DNA of 64,000 nt from positions 8,505,037-8,569,036 of the forward strand of contig NC_052673.1 in assembly GCF_016802725.1 (NCBI RefSeq), read 5' to 3'. Numbering within the stretch: the stretch's first letter is position 1; the number at the start of each line of letters is the position of its first letter. The position numbers and the translations under genes were made by a program. Source of the stretch: Solenopsis invicta (taxonomy: Eukaryota; Arthropoda; Insecta; Hymenoptera; Formicidae). Shown here piece after piece: positions 24,886 through 36,891 of the stretch. Below the pieces are notes generated by a model. The model searched no databases and was not told the DNA's origin. It saw nothing but the letters and a program-made list of their open reading frames with translations.

Positions 24886-27800
24886 TGAAAATTAAATATT
24901 AAAAATTTTATCAAATTTTAAATGTAAAAATTTTCTAGGGAGATGGCGAATTAAAGTCGTGGACTTGGACGTAGGTGTGCCAGCATTGCGTAATCAGCGA
25001 AACATCCCCGTTATCGAATTAACAAGTAAATTTTATAAATTTTAGAATATCTTGTTATAAAGTTAGTGCAATAATAATAACTGTTATTATTATATTTTAG
25101 ATGACGACAAAATCGTTCATATAATTTTGCCAAATCATTGATTATAACTTAAAACATTTTTATATTCAATAAAAAACAATTGTGTATTGTTATATTCAAT
25201 TATGTACTTTTTAAGTGAAAATCTACGTAAGATTAATGTAACAATTATAGACTAATATACTACTATAGAGTAGTGTGAATGACCGAGCGACCGAGAAGAG
25301 TGGGGAGGTGGCCCAGATGGCGCTGGCGCTTATCCAACGGGAACATTGAATAATGAACTTTGAAACATTGTAATATTGTATGGCAGCTGCAAAAGATTTC
25401 TGCAATGTTACTACAAGGTTGCGGTAACGTTGAAATGTCCGTAATTTAAAACCTGAAAATCTTTATGATGTTTCGGGCTATTTGAGATCGTCTAATGGTT
25501 TTACTGGTGGAAGAAACAAAACGCAACGCCAGTAATTTTCACTTCTGCCAACTGCATTATTTTTATTTGTAATAAATAAACTTATTTTCGAACAGAGGTT
25601 GAATCATCTTGCTTGATATTGGGATCCATCGAGTTGTCATGCACACTGTTGCCCGTGAACGCGAAACAAGTGAGCTTCGAGTAAAAGTCGAGCGCATTTT
25701 TAAATACGTAATTCTTAATCCATAAATAAATAGCTTTCAAATAATGTGATTGAGCTTGTCGTGAAAATAATATGATATTAGAAACAAGAATACGATCTTA
25801 AGAATAAAATATTCTTTGCACAGATCTATTTATTATTGATGCAAGTAAATAGTTGTAATTGAAGAGAGCAGTTCATACTTGAATGAAAACAAATAGCATT
25901 CAAGAATAAAAATATACGTGAATTAAGAATTCATTTTTTGTGCGAGAATCGTCCAGACAGCCAAGTGAATCGCGCGAGAAATCGGTACTCGTGTCAAGAT
26001 GATCGCTCATCTTTGTGAGGCAAATTTTGCGAAATTTCTAACTCATAGAATTACGATTAAAATGTGAGCAAAAAAAAACACGCGTTACTGATTTTTTACA
26101 CGACTCGTCCAATTACCGGAGCCATACAAACTGATAAATGACTAAAAATTTATCGGTGACCTACTTCACACATTTGCCGGGGATTCTTGTTGTGTGCTAA
26201 TTGCGGAAAAATTAAGTCCGAATTTATTAAATAAATATTAAATTAATATTAAATAAATTTAAAATATATCTATTTTCAAATTATTATTTTAATTAAAAAC
26301 TAATGTAAAATGAACATTAAATTAATATTGAATGCTTATTAAATAATTTTCTACATCGTTCTCCTTCATAAATTATTAATATTAAATAAACGTTAAAGGC
26401 TGATTTTATTTAAATCATTCTCTAAAATAAATAATTAATGTAAAATAAATATTTAATAATTATAAAATAAATATTATTTTTTATAATAAAGCATATAATA
26501 GAACTAATAAAAAATAAACATTAAAAGTACATTTAAAACAGATTGTCTATTTATTGAGTTTTAAAACAATATTAATTAAAACGATGAGAATTGTAATCAA
26601 TAGAAATATTGAAATATTATCACAATATTTAGAGAAATTAGAAGAAAAGATAAACTATATGATAATATTCTTATATAAGGTATTGTAGTCTTTGTACTAT
26701 CTCCATTATTAGGTGACAAATTCTATTAATAAAATTGTTTGTTTAATAGTTTGCCGTTATGCGACTATTAAGCCAATCCGTAATAACCGACATTTGTTAC
26801 AAAGCAGTACGGAACCAATAATTCTTTCTTTAGTTAAATCAAAATTGTGATTTGTATTAAAATTTTGCAAAGTTTATTATATTGAATTCCTAACGAGACC
26901 GAGAAAATTATTTTCGGTTTATGGTTTCCTCGGTTTTCCGTTTTTTATATATTTATTAATTTATTATTTGTGTTTTTATATCTTTATTATCAATATTTTA
27001 TCTATTCATATTATTTCCTTTATAAGGTTGTAAGATTTAACGAACGTGAGCTTTTCATTACACAAGTACACGAATACAAGTTGCGTATGACTTCATCTGC
27101 ATACGGGATGCGCGCTATTAGCGCTATTGAATCATTCTATACTTCTTTTACAGGGATTTAACGAACGTAATAGCGCTTCCCGAAAGCGTTCTAGTTTCAA
27201 AAATATCAAAAATAGAAAAAAAAACAAACGTTTAAGCTCATGTAAAAAGTCATATACAATAAATTTACAATTCTAGTAATAGAAAATTACGATCAAGTAC
27301 TTGAAAAAAAAAACATAAAGAGATTAATATCATTTTTAAAAAGACTAATATTAAGGCCGGAAAAAGATAAAGGCTTTTTAAGATTTAATCGGATGAAAGT
27401 TGGCGCGATCGCTGCCAACTTTATAGAACTTTCCACGATCGTACATACATTTATTTATGAAGATCGTATCGACTGATTACAGCATTGATATAAACCGCAT
27501 TCAGCGAACAGAAGGTGTTCGAGCAGGAAAACATTTCATTCGAGGCGCAATAAAGACACGCGCGTGGTTTACAATATATCTAATCTCCCGAAGTATCCTG
27601 GCGGATTACGAAATCCGGAGCGGTAATATCACAGCATATCATCTCTTTTTATTTTACGTAGAAAACTTAGCAAGCTGCGAACGTTCTGACAATGAGTGTG
27701 TGTCTTTATTCGTTCCGGGATTGAAAAATATCATCTCCAGTTCGTATAACTTTCTCTCGTTGAGCGTTTATTTATAAAATTAATTTATCAAATCAATTAT

Positions 27801-30800
27801 ATATTATTAAAACCGTTCCTTCATTTCAATAGCAAATATTTTTATCGTTTTTCCTATCTCCAGAAATTAAATCTATATTTGTTTGATATTAAATGGTATT
27901 TGATCAAAGATATTAACATTGGAAGTTGTGACTGTGTTTAACTCTCTTATTAACGTTGCATCTCTTACATCGTTGCTGTTACTTTTAACATTATATTACG
28001 TAATTATTTTTTATTTAAAAAATTGGAAGATACATCCTATGAAAGAATAATTCAATTCATTGAAATATAAAGTAACTCATTCGAATGATGTTGAAAATGA
28101 CATTGTTCGCTGAGGTACACTTTTCACGGTTACGAATTTTAAGTGTCTTGTTACGCGACACGATTTCGCCGAGTGTAACATTATTTTTCTCTCGGCTAAA
28201 AACAGATCACGCCGAAAATAAGCGCGTGCACACGTGCGCATGTTACGTGCGATTCCTCGTGGAAGATAAGCCGGTCGGTCGGCTGGTCGATCGCAACCAC
28301 GCCCCGCTGTCCGAGTCCTTGCGAAGAATGTGAAGCCGCTGCAATTGCATCATCGCGACAGAGTGCAACGGCGTTTCCACCATGCATTGCACGTCGCGTT
28401 GAGAGACAAAGGAGCACCGCTCGAGCGAAGAAAAACCGTTAAAATGGAAAAAGAGGAAACAAAGAACGGTGAACGTTCTTGATATAAAAGATAGATGAAG
28501 AAATTGTTATATATTATTATAAAATTTTCCTCTAGAGGTCTTTGTTACATTATATAAGAGCGTCATTTATTTCTCATATTTAAATGTAATCTAATATTGA
28601 TACATGCACGCGTGCGTATACTCTATTAGTTTTTGAAACAATATAAAAAGTGATCAGGTTTCACAAATTTGTCGAAGGATCTAATTTCTTTAAATCTGAT
28701 TTACATTGGGTTTATAGTAAATCTTTAGCTTTTCGTTTTAATTCTTTGATTACTCTTAGTAACGTTTCTTTTTTAGTAAAAAAGCGTTTCCAACACTTCC
28801 TTAATAAGAGACATATACCCAAAAGGGTAAAAGATTTTTACTTTATTTATTAAAGCTATTAATTTTACACAAAGACGATTGATTAACATCTTACACGTAT
28901 ATTAGTGAATATTATATACATTTTTCAATTAAAAATTAAATAACGTCGGTGCTAAGTTTGCATTTACGTCTATAACTATTATGGTTTTCATGCAATTTAT
29001 CTGAAACAAAAAAATCCGATAAATTTTTAATATATACTTAAATATATACTTTAATAAATTTTATCTTTATCATACGAATTTTTTTTAGCGTCATAGCTTC
29101 ATATTCTATATTCACTTTTATCGATAGAAAAATATAGGCCATAATTTTTTTTATAATAAAAAAATAAATAATTTTTTAGCTGAAAAATTGCATCTTTAAA
29201 TTCAGAACTCCGTCATTTCATCAAAATTGAAACTTTTTAACTCGGCTACGACAAAGATGAGATTTATTAATATATTTAAAGAATTTGATGAGAGTTTCTT
29301 GTATTGTAAAAAAATTTGTATAAAAATTACGATGGTAACCGTAAACTCTTTATTGTGACGGAGTTTGCGTGCCAACAATTGTGCTGGCGCCATTTTTTAA
29401 TTAAAAATGTGTAACATGTGCCATAAACGTAAATTATTGATCAAAATCCTGTTTAAAATTAGTAGTTTTCTAAAAAAAAAAAAAAAAAATTTAGTAAAAG
29501 TGAATAGAAGTAAAAGGGTTTTTTTACCCTTCCCGATACACGTTCCCCTTTAAGTCGTGTAATCCCTAATCTTCATATAAACAAATCTGAACTGCAAAGT
29601 TTACAGATTACAATTAGAGCAAATAAATGTCTCAAAGCTTAAAGCAAAAGGCTAAAGGCAAATACTTATCTCTTTGATTTTTAACTTGGCTGATTACAGT
29701 GAGAGCTTTCATATAGTACATTGGTATCTCCGATTCTTTCTTATTGATTTTATAAATTGTTAAACGTTTCTCAGAGTTCTTGGCTATCTCTCTCTTTCTC
29801 TCTCTTTCTCCTTCTTTCTCCTTCTTTCTCCGATCAGTTCTCTGATACGATTATAAAAATTACAAGGCTTTACAAATCCCATTACGGTGACTCTCACTTT
29901 CTGGCGACCCGGTCGGTGAAAACTGCAACCGTACCGCACTTATATCAAGATCTGCATCTTACATAAGCGCGACGCAGGATCGGGTCCGTCGTTTGTTACG
30001 TTACGTTGTGCACACACGTCGATCCGATCGCCGAAAGTAATGCACTCGCCCCTTTTTTATCCGCAATACGAAAAGTTGCTCTTACCGAAAGAATAACGGA
30101 GGCAAGAGGCAAAATCTTGTATAAAAAGATTCGACCGACCTGAATAAATAACCTTAATAACAAACCTGATTCATTTATCCACCGACATTTATTCATGTTT
30201 TACTAATTTGTATATGCATTTATTAATACGTACATAGGTGTTACAGATAATAATAAATTAACAAATTTAAGACTAACAATCGACACATTATACACGTTGG
30301 TGGTAAAATTATATTCTTACCAAATTTATATAACATTTTAAGATTAAGTTTATTATTATTATGTTACATACTATGTTATACATTATTTTGAAAAATTCAG
30401 GTTTATCTGCCCAATCTTATCTACCACTGCGAGGCAAACCGCGCATGGAATTCGACCTTTCTCCGATTCCAGCAGGATTGTCACGTGAGACCCACATTTC
30501 TTGAACCCCACGCGTGTCCTGAGACTTCCGGGAAACCGCAGAAAAATCCACGCTTTTGCTAGACGCTGTGTGCAGAATGTGGAGTCACTGACGACTGCAG
30601 CGAGAACCCATTGTCACCGGTTCTCGTGCACAGCTTGGCACCGAGAAGTGGCTATTAGCAGTGACATGTCTCTCATTACAAAATCTCCCGCGGGTCTCTC
30701 GCGTGTGACTCATAATTATCGCTAAGGCAAATTCTTCTTGAGGCTTGAGCGAGCAGGCAATGACGTTCGTGTTCTGCAACATGCTTGACTACTTGATTTT

Positions 30801-32033
30801 TGTAACGCACGCGCGTGTACATACACGTACATTGTTAATATCATTCCGCTGATTTTGCGTCCTGATATCGATCCGATCCTGATCAAGAAGCGTGAAGCAA
30901 GGAGGAATCGATTACAATAAAAATAACCATAAATGCAAACGTCGTAATGACTTGTATCAAGTTGTGAAAGATTAATTGTGCGATCTTGGCACGGTGAGTC
31001 TTTATTATGTCTGATGTAAAACTCGAAGAATTCTAAGATAAAATATCAATCAGCCTTCTTTCTAAATAATATAATGGATATAAAAATCTTAAACAAATTA
31101 CAATAACAAAGTAAAACAGATACATAAAAGGTTTGAAAGATAAAAGATTTAAAGATAAGTAGTTAATAATGATGTACATGTATTATAAACAAATCTTTAT
31201 TACGTGATTAATTATTTTATTAATACTTGTTAATTAAATTACAGAAATTTTAGCTTAATAAATTTAATAATACACACACACACAATATTATAATAATATA
31301 AATAATATATAAATATATAAATATAAATATAATAATACATGAATTATATGTTAAATGTCAAAGAATTTTTTTATACAAGACATGGAAGTTTTACAGTTTA
31401 AAATTATGTCATTTATCTCGTAAATTATTATTATTATTGCATTTAATACCACTAGTTATTATTAATATATATAGCCAGTTATCGAATCTAACGTTGTCGT
31501 CGGTTTTCATTCTCTGCGGCGCGGCGTAAAGATAACTCATTTATTTTCTCGACTATGACGTTACAGAGCGAGGCGTTGGTTGTCGAGGCGACATGCGATT
31601 GCGTAATGTGATATCGAGATAGAACCAGCCTCTGACCGGACGGAAATAACGCTTGGAGGTGTGTCACCTTAGGTTCGCGACCGCTCTTCAATGTTTCTCT
31701 ACGATATTCGCCGATCGATTATACCGAACCCACATTAGACATAAATGCGAGCTCGAGCGTGTCGAAAAACCGCCTGGTTCTTGACTTCACGCACGGGCGA
31801 TTTTGTATGCGTGAGAAAAGCTAGTTGATGCAATTTACATCCGACGTGTCGTTGATACAAGAGTGCCTACACTCGACGATAACCTCTGAAAACTTTATTT
31901 ATTCGATCGGTATAATCCAGAGTACAAATAATTTGGAATGATTATTCAACTATGTATTCTTCTAAATAAAAATCAGCGCGTTATTGAAAAACAACGAATA
32001 GATTGATTTCAGTGCTACATATACTTATAATTA

Positions 32034-32260
32034 TACACTGAGAAAAAAAATTTGTTGAAAAACTAAAATATTTAGTCCGATACGCACGACTAAATATTGA
32101 GTTGATTTAATTAATTCTTAGTTAAAACATTGGAATGATTAATATAAATAAACGACATCTTTTTTTGTGCAACTAAATAATTGTTGAATTAACCCAATGT
32201 TTAGTTGTGCGTATCGGACTAAATATTTTAGTTTTTTAACCAATTTTTTTTCTCAGTGTA
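32034..32260. mobile_element. TA-flanked MITE with CACTGAGAAAAAAAA ends
   Basis: The element starts CACTGAGAAAAAAAATT at 32036 and ends with the inverse at 32258, with TA on each side (32034-32035 and 32259-32260). Inverted arms of about 75 bases share ATTTAGTCCGATACGCAC. The TA duplication and long terminal inverted repeats fit a Tc1/mariner-type MITE. It has no coding capacity. Confidence 0.8.
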
Positions 32261-32277
32261 CCTATCAGTGATATATG

Positions 32278-32359
32278 CACTGTCTTTCAGGATTCATACA
32301 CAGATTCCAGTTATAATAAGAAATACCTCTTAATTAACCAGAATCACTGAAAGACAGTG
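32278..32359. repeat. hairpin with CACTGTCTTTCAG arms
   Basis: CACTGTCTTTCAGGATTC at 32278-32295 pairs with GAATCACTGAAAGACAGTG at 32341-32359 around a loop of about 45 bases. It lies 18 bases from the MITE at 32034-32260 but shares no sequence with it. Confidence 0.7.
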
Positions 32360-34668
32360 AATAGTCTGATGATCACAGTTGTAAGCCTAGCACTTTAAAT
32401 TAGTAGATTACATTAATTTAGATTTAAAAAATAATTTAAAATATTCACAGCTTAATGAAGTCTGATATAAAAATATAATTTTTCTTTGTGATGTTAAATT
32501 TTGGAGTTGCAAAACTTTAAATTCTTATTTTTTCCTAAATTTTATTATATTAAAGAGATCTATACAAAACATAATATCTAATATAAAGTATAATATTGTG
32601 TTTAAAAAACATTACGTCTTGATGCATTTTTCTTATTTTTATATCAATTCCATCATTTCTACAATGTAAGTACGCTTTGCTCTTTAAAATATAATAATTT
32701 TCTTGTATCAAAATTTATTCATAGAACTAAATCACCTTCTCACTTTCCTCAAGAATTGACGTCAATGTATTTTTTCATCGAGTTTGTTTTCGCGGTTATT
32801 TTTCTCTTTCTTTTAGATACAACCGCTTATATTATATATGTATATTGCACGTTTGTATATATTTTATATTATATGTTTTAATAATAATATAATCCATTAT
32901 TTTAATAACAATATGACTTTTATTATTTCAGTTCAAAGTTTGAACTATTTTAAAAGATTGTGTGTAATGCAGAATGAAGTAATAATATAGATATAGTCAT
33001 TTAATAAAACATCTTATGAATAATGCAGAGTTTATGAAAGTATCGTCAAAGTTTATATTAAAGTATCCTTGAAAGTTGATTCTGCAAGAAGTATAACGGA
33101 TATATACTTTTTGTCAAATACCTTACGCTAGTTTTTACTTCTATTTATCTTTCAGCAATGAAACCGATTATTTTCTTAATGATAAGTGTATAAATCGCTA
33201 CTTATCGTTATCGTAAATAATGTGATGTGAAAACATAGTAATAATAGTAATATGTAAATAACAGAGTAGTAACTAGTTAAAAAATTCAAAGTTAAAAATA
33301 AAGTTAAAAGGTCAATTTTAACTTAAATAATTTTAAATAACTTTATTATTTATTTTTATTTAAAACTAATTTTATTATTTAAAACTTTATTATTTAAAAC
33401 TATAAGATTTAACTTTATTCCCAAGTTAAAAATTTATTTATGTAAAAAAAAACTAGTGTTTAACAAAATATTTTTTATATGAAATAATAAACATTTCTTC
33501 TATTCCATTCTTTTTGTTATTTAGAACAATTTCATTACAAGAGCACTATTTATATTAAATTAGTATAAATTTAAAAAAAATAATGACATTTTAAATTAAT
33601 ATAAATATAATGCTTTTCAATATTAACTTTTAATTTAATTTTATTTAGTCTTAACGTTTAACTTTGGAGTTGATCTTTTTATTCATGCAACTTTGAACGT
33701 AATTTAATTAATTTATAGTCATTGTTTTTTTAACTTAATTTTATTTTAAAAAATATTATTTTACCCTGTAAAATTATTAATATAACCGATTATCAATCAT
33801 TGATGTTTATAATGATATTTTGCATATTAACAAAACATTAATATAAAACACGTAACAAAATAATTTTTTAATTTATCTTAATAACAAATAATAAAATTTA
33901 TAAGATAATAGTAACATGTGAAATAAAATCTTTTCTTTTTCTTTTCGAGATTGTAAAAATGTCGCAGTAGTACGAATAGATACGCATCTCGATGAATAAT
34001 TCAATTACATGACTACCGATAAATCAATTATCAATATCAATGTGGCGAGCATAATGGGATCAATCAAAACATGTGGCATTAGATTAGTGAATTAACTGCA
34101 CCTTGATCAAAGGCACAAGCCAGAGAAGCGTGCGATCGTGTGACCACTACATTCCACTACAAATTGCACTTATTTTAGGATCTCAGTGCACAAGCTCACC
34201 AAGTAATCGCCAGAGACAGCAAAATAGAACCTTTCCCGAATAGCGTGTTAAATATCTCTATCATTATTCTATTATCGCGCAATAGTGCATGCAGATTAAC
34301 TTACTTGCTGAGACCTTGCTTTGGCAAGAAATAGCGAGATCTAATAATTATTCTGGTCAGTCGGAGGACGGATAGTGAAATAATTTACGTTAAATTTATT
34401 GGTACTTAATTATATACCGGTTGTTATAAAAGTTGCGTACAATACATTTAAGAACTCGCTTAAAGATGTAGATTAATTCAAAATACCTATTATTAAAGTC
34501 GAACTGCATGTGTGGATTTGTTTTCTAAATAACGTTTCCGTATTATAGTAACAACACAGTTAATTTAAAAAATTAAAGTATTATAAATTAAAATTTATGA
34601 ATAATAAGTTAATAATGAACAGATTAAATTGTCGCAAAAATTAAACGCGAAAAGGCAATGAGTTAAGG

Positions 34669-34864
34669 TATAAAAACGTCGCTAACAAGTCAGAGAACTT
34701 AAATTGCCGCTCGTAAAACGTACAAGTGACTTCTTATGGTGTTTGAAGTGGAGCTCTAAGAGAGACAAATGAACCAGGAAACCGTTTGTTTGGATGTAGT
34801 GAAACGATACGGTGCCTATTCTGCGTGCCAACGTGACAGACTTAATCGCCTTATATCAACTTAG
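34669..34864 (+). other. candidate promoter and first exon with a 31-codon small ORF
   Basis: TATAAAAA at 34669-34676 is followed by TCAGAG at 34690. A small ORF runs from ATG at 34769 (MNQETVCLDVVKRYG...) to TAG at 34862-34864. The next bases form the donor AG|GTATGT, so the stop codon is the last codon of the presumed exon. The spacing from TATA to the initiator (about 23) is short. It could be a lncRNA or 5' UTR exon, or chance. Confidence 0.25.
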
Positions 34865-35999
34865 GTATGTTACATGTTACTTCTTGTAATTCCGTGATTT
34901 AAACAATTCATTATTATTATCCCTTGACTAATGCAATGTATACTTTCTCCGTTGTATGATTTATTGCAAATTTAATATGCACAAGAAAGTTACGGGGAAA
35001 TTAAAATCAACTTTTACAAGTTGATAAGGTATCAAATATTTATTCAAGTTCACAAATATCTGTGTTGCTTATAGCATCTAAGAAAAATTCCCGTTTATCA
35101 AGTAAGGTACAAAACTTAATAAGTATCCATACGTGATCGTTCAAGGATATAATTTTATTTTTTTTATTTCCGAAGCATTGAAGGGGATTCCTTCGCAAAT
35201 AATGATTAGAGTCCTCGTTTCGAAACGAGATGCTCAATGAGACTTACGGCGGACGTGAGAGTAAACTAACAATTAATTTCTCAGGAACAAGGGATTGCTC
35301 GTAAATCAATTGGCAGGCCGGGATAAAATCACCATAGATCAATCTGTTGGCGGTTCACGCCGTTAATGGTAATTTTTACAGGTATAAAACCAACATATCA
35401 GTCTCGCAGATGGCAACGATAATACCTGCGGAATAGCTACCTTACGGACAACCTGCATCTTGCGGTACGGTGGGCGCGTAATAATAGTGCACCGCAATAG
35501 AAGACACTACGTTCCTCGCGCCGCATGATTTATATTAGCGCGGCGAGTTAGCTGCTTTACCTCGTAATGAAGCATTGAGCAATCTTGCGCAAACCGACAC
35601 AGCCGCCGAACACGGGCGAGAATAAATTCACGTGCTACAATTAGTACTCCGCTATGCGTGCGTTACTTTAGTTAGAAATTCGTTGCTGTTTGCATAAATG
35701 CATACACGATCACGTTGCATTAAATATAAGATATGTTATAAGAGAGAGAGAGAGAGATTAAAACTCTATGCAATATATGTGTATACCTCTATAAAATTTT
35801 TTTTACTCTTGCATTCCATTATATATTTTACTATTTATTAACTAATGTCCTAATTAAAACTTTGCTAAAGCAAGCCAACTGTTTCAAATTAACTGAGCAA
35901 CAAATCTTTCTGTTATTTATTTAATACATGATTTTTTTTATTTAATTAAATTATTTAAATCTCAATTAAATTTTAATTGAATAATTAAAACTATACGGA

Positions 36000-36242
36000 A
36001 AGAACGATTTCGCTGAAGTATCTGAAAATTTAATTAGATACAGATCTGAAAATAATTTTGTTCGATCATCAAAATAATTATGATGAAGTTCAAGCATCAT
36101 GAGTAACGCTGCAAAAAGTTAACATTTCATCAATCAATTTTAGTTGTCCAACATAATTGTTTTAATGGCTTAACAAAATTATTTTCAGATCTGCATCCAG
36201 CTAAATTTTTAGATATTTCAGAAAATTGTTCTTTTTGTGCAT
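36000..36242. repeat. inverted duplication of a coding-like fragment
   Basis: Positions 36000-36083 and the reverse complement of 36147-36242 align well, sharing CAGATCTGAAAATAATTTTG. Both copies can be translated in the same frame to related peptides: plus-strand FAEVSENLIRYRSENNFV and minus-strand FSEISKNLAGCRSENNFV. The minus-strand frame continues over 36333-36130 (67 residues). The protein family is not recognised. A degraded gene or transposon ORF duplicated head to head is likely. Confidence 0.5.
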
Positions 36243-36803
36243 AAATATCTTCAATTTTTATTGATTTAATTGAAAAATCTACAGAAGAAATATCCAATAG
36301 CTTTTGAGATATTGTGTATCGTTGAAGATACATTTTACAATATAAGATTTTATAAACAACAATCTGAACAATCTAATCGAATTCCGATTTCGTAACGAAG
36401 AACTTCAACGACCGTGAGGAAAAGGCCTGTTGTAACGGAGACCGCTAACAAGATCCTGCGATTTTTCAATGACGAGTGTGACATCACGGCTGCGGTAGAT
36501 CTCTCGACGGGTGGAAAAATGGTCTCGTTAAGGTTGTGGCATCGAAATGCACTCACATATCTGCACGCATATCTGCATAAAGTGGTGGCCAAGCGCGCGC
36601 TCCATTTACCTACGGCGGCTGCTCGCGCACATTTAGCGTGTTATACAACCGTTGCACATTATGTGTTATAACATACGTATATCTGTGTGCAGTATATTGT
36701 CGGTAAATAGTGCTAGGCTCTAGGTAGGTGTGGCGATAGACCGGCCGTTGGCTTCCCTCGCCAATGGCGGGGCGCAGGGTGAGCGAAATGAAAGTCAATT
36801 CCC

Positions 36804-36840
36804 TATATAAAGGGTGGTTTTCCAGCCCGACAACGACAGA
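36804..36840 (+). promoter_or_regulatory. core promoter of PVPV cuticular gene 1
   Basis: TATATAAAG at 36804-36812 lies about 80 bases before the ATG at 36892. Transcription would start near 36835. The upstream 36.4-36.8 kb is GC-richer than flanking DNA. Confidence 0.7.
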
Positions 36841-36891
36841 AACCGATCTATTTTACTCACGCGCGAGTATCACGCCAAAGTATCGTTCAAC

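Larger units (their letters stand above)
24886..36000. other. AT-rich stretch with scattered GC-richer islands, no assignable gene
   Basis: GC-richer islands lie near 28.1-28.4, 30.0, 30.4-30.8, 31.5-31.9 and 35.3-35.7 kb. Some carry overlapping open frames on both strands with no family resemblance, which fits regulatory or conserved non-coding DNA better than exons. A (CT)n/(CTTT)n tract lies near 29785-29832 and a (GA)n run near 35740-35757. The hairpin elements at 32.0-32.4 kb are listed separately. Confidence 0.5.

Noticed and set aside
27028..27168. Repeated GATTTAACGAACGT at 27.03 and 27.16 kb (a similar string occurs near 56.43 kb)
   Set aside because: The match is 14 bases or fewer with no shared flanks, so it was not called a repeat family.
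27457..27777. 106-codon plus-strand open frame
   Set aside because: Composition looks like translated non-coding sequence, with no domain, no promoter and no splice support.
29206..29366. AACTCCGTCA and TGACGGAGTT as ends of a small transposon
   Set aside because: Only 10 bases pair and no pairing continues inward; insufficient for an element call.
35383..35403. TATAAAAC followed by TCAGTC as a promoter
   Set aside because: The two motifs are only about 18 bases apart, too close for a TATA/initiator pair, and no ORF or donor follows.
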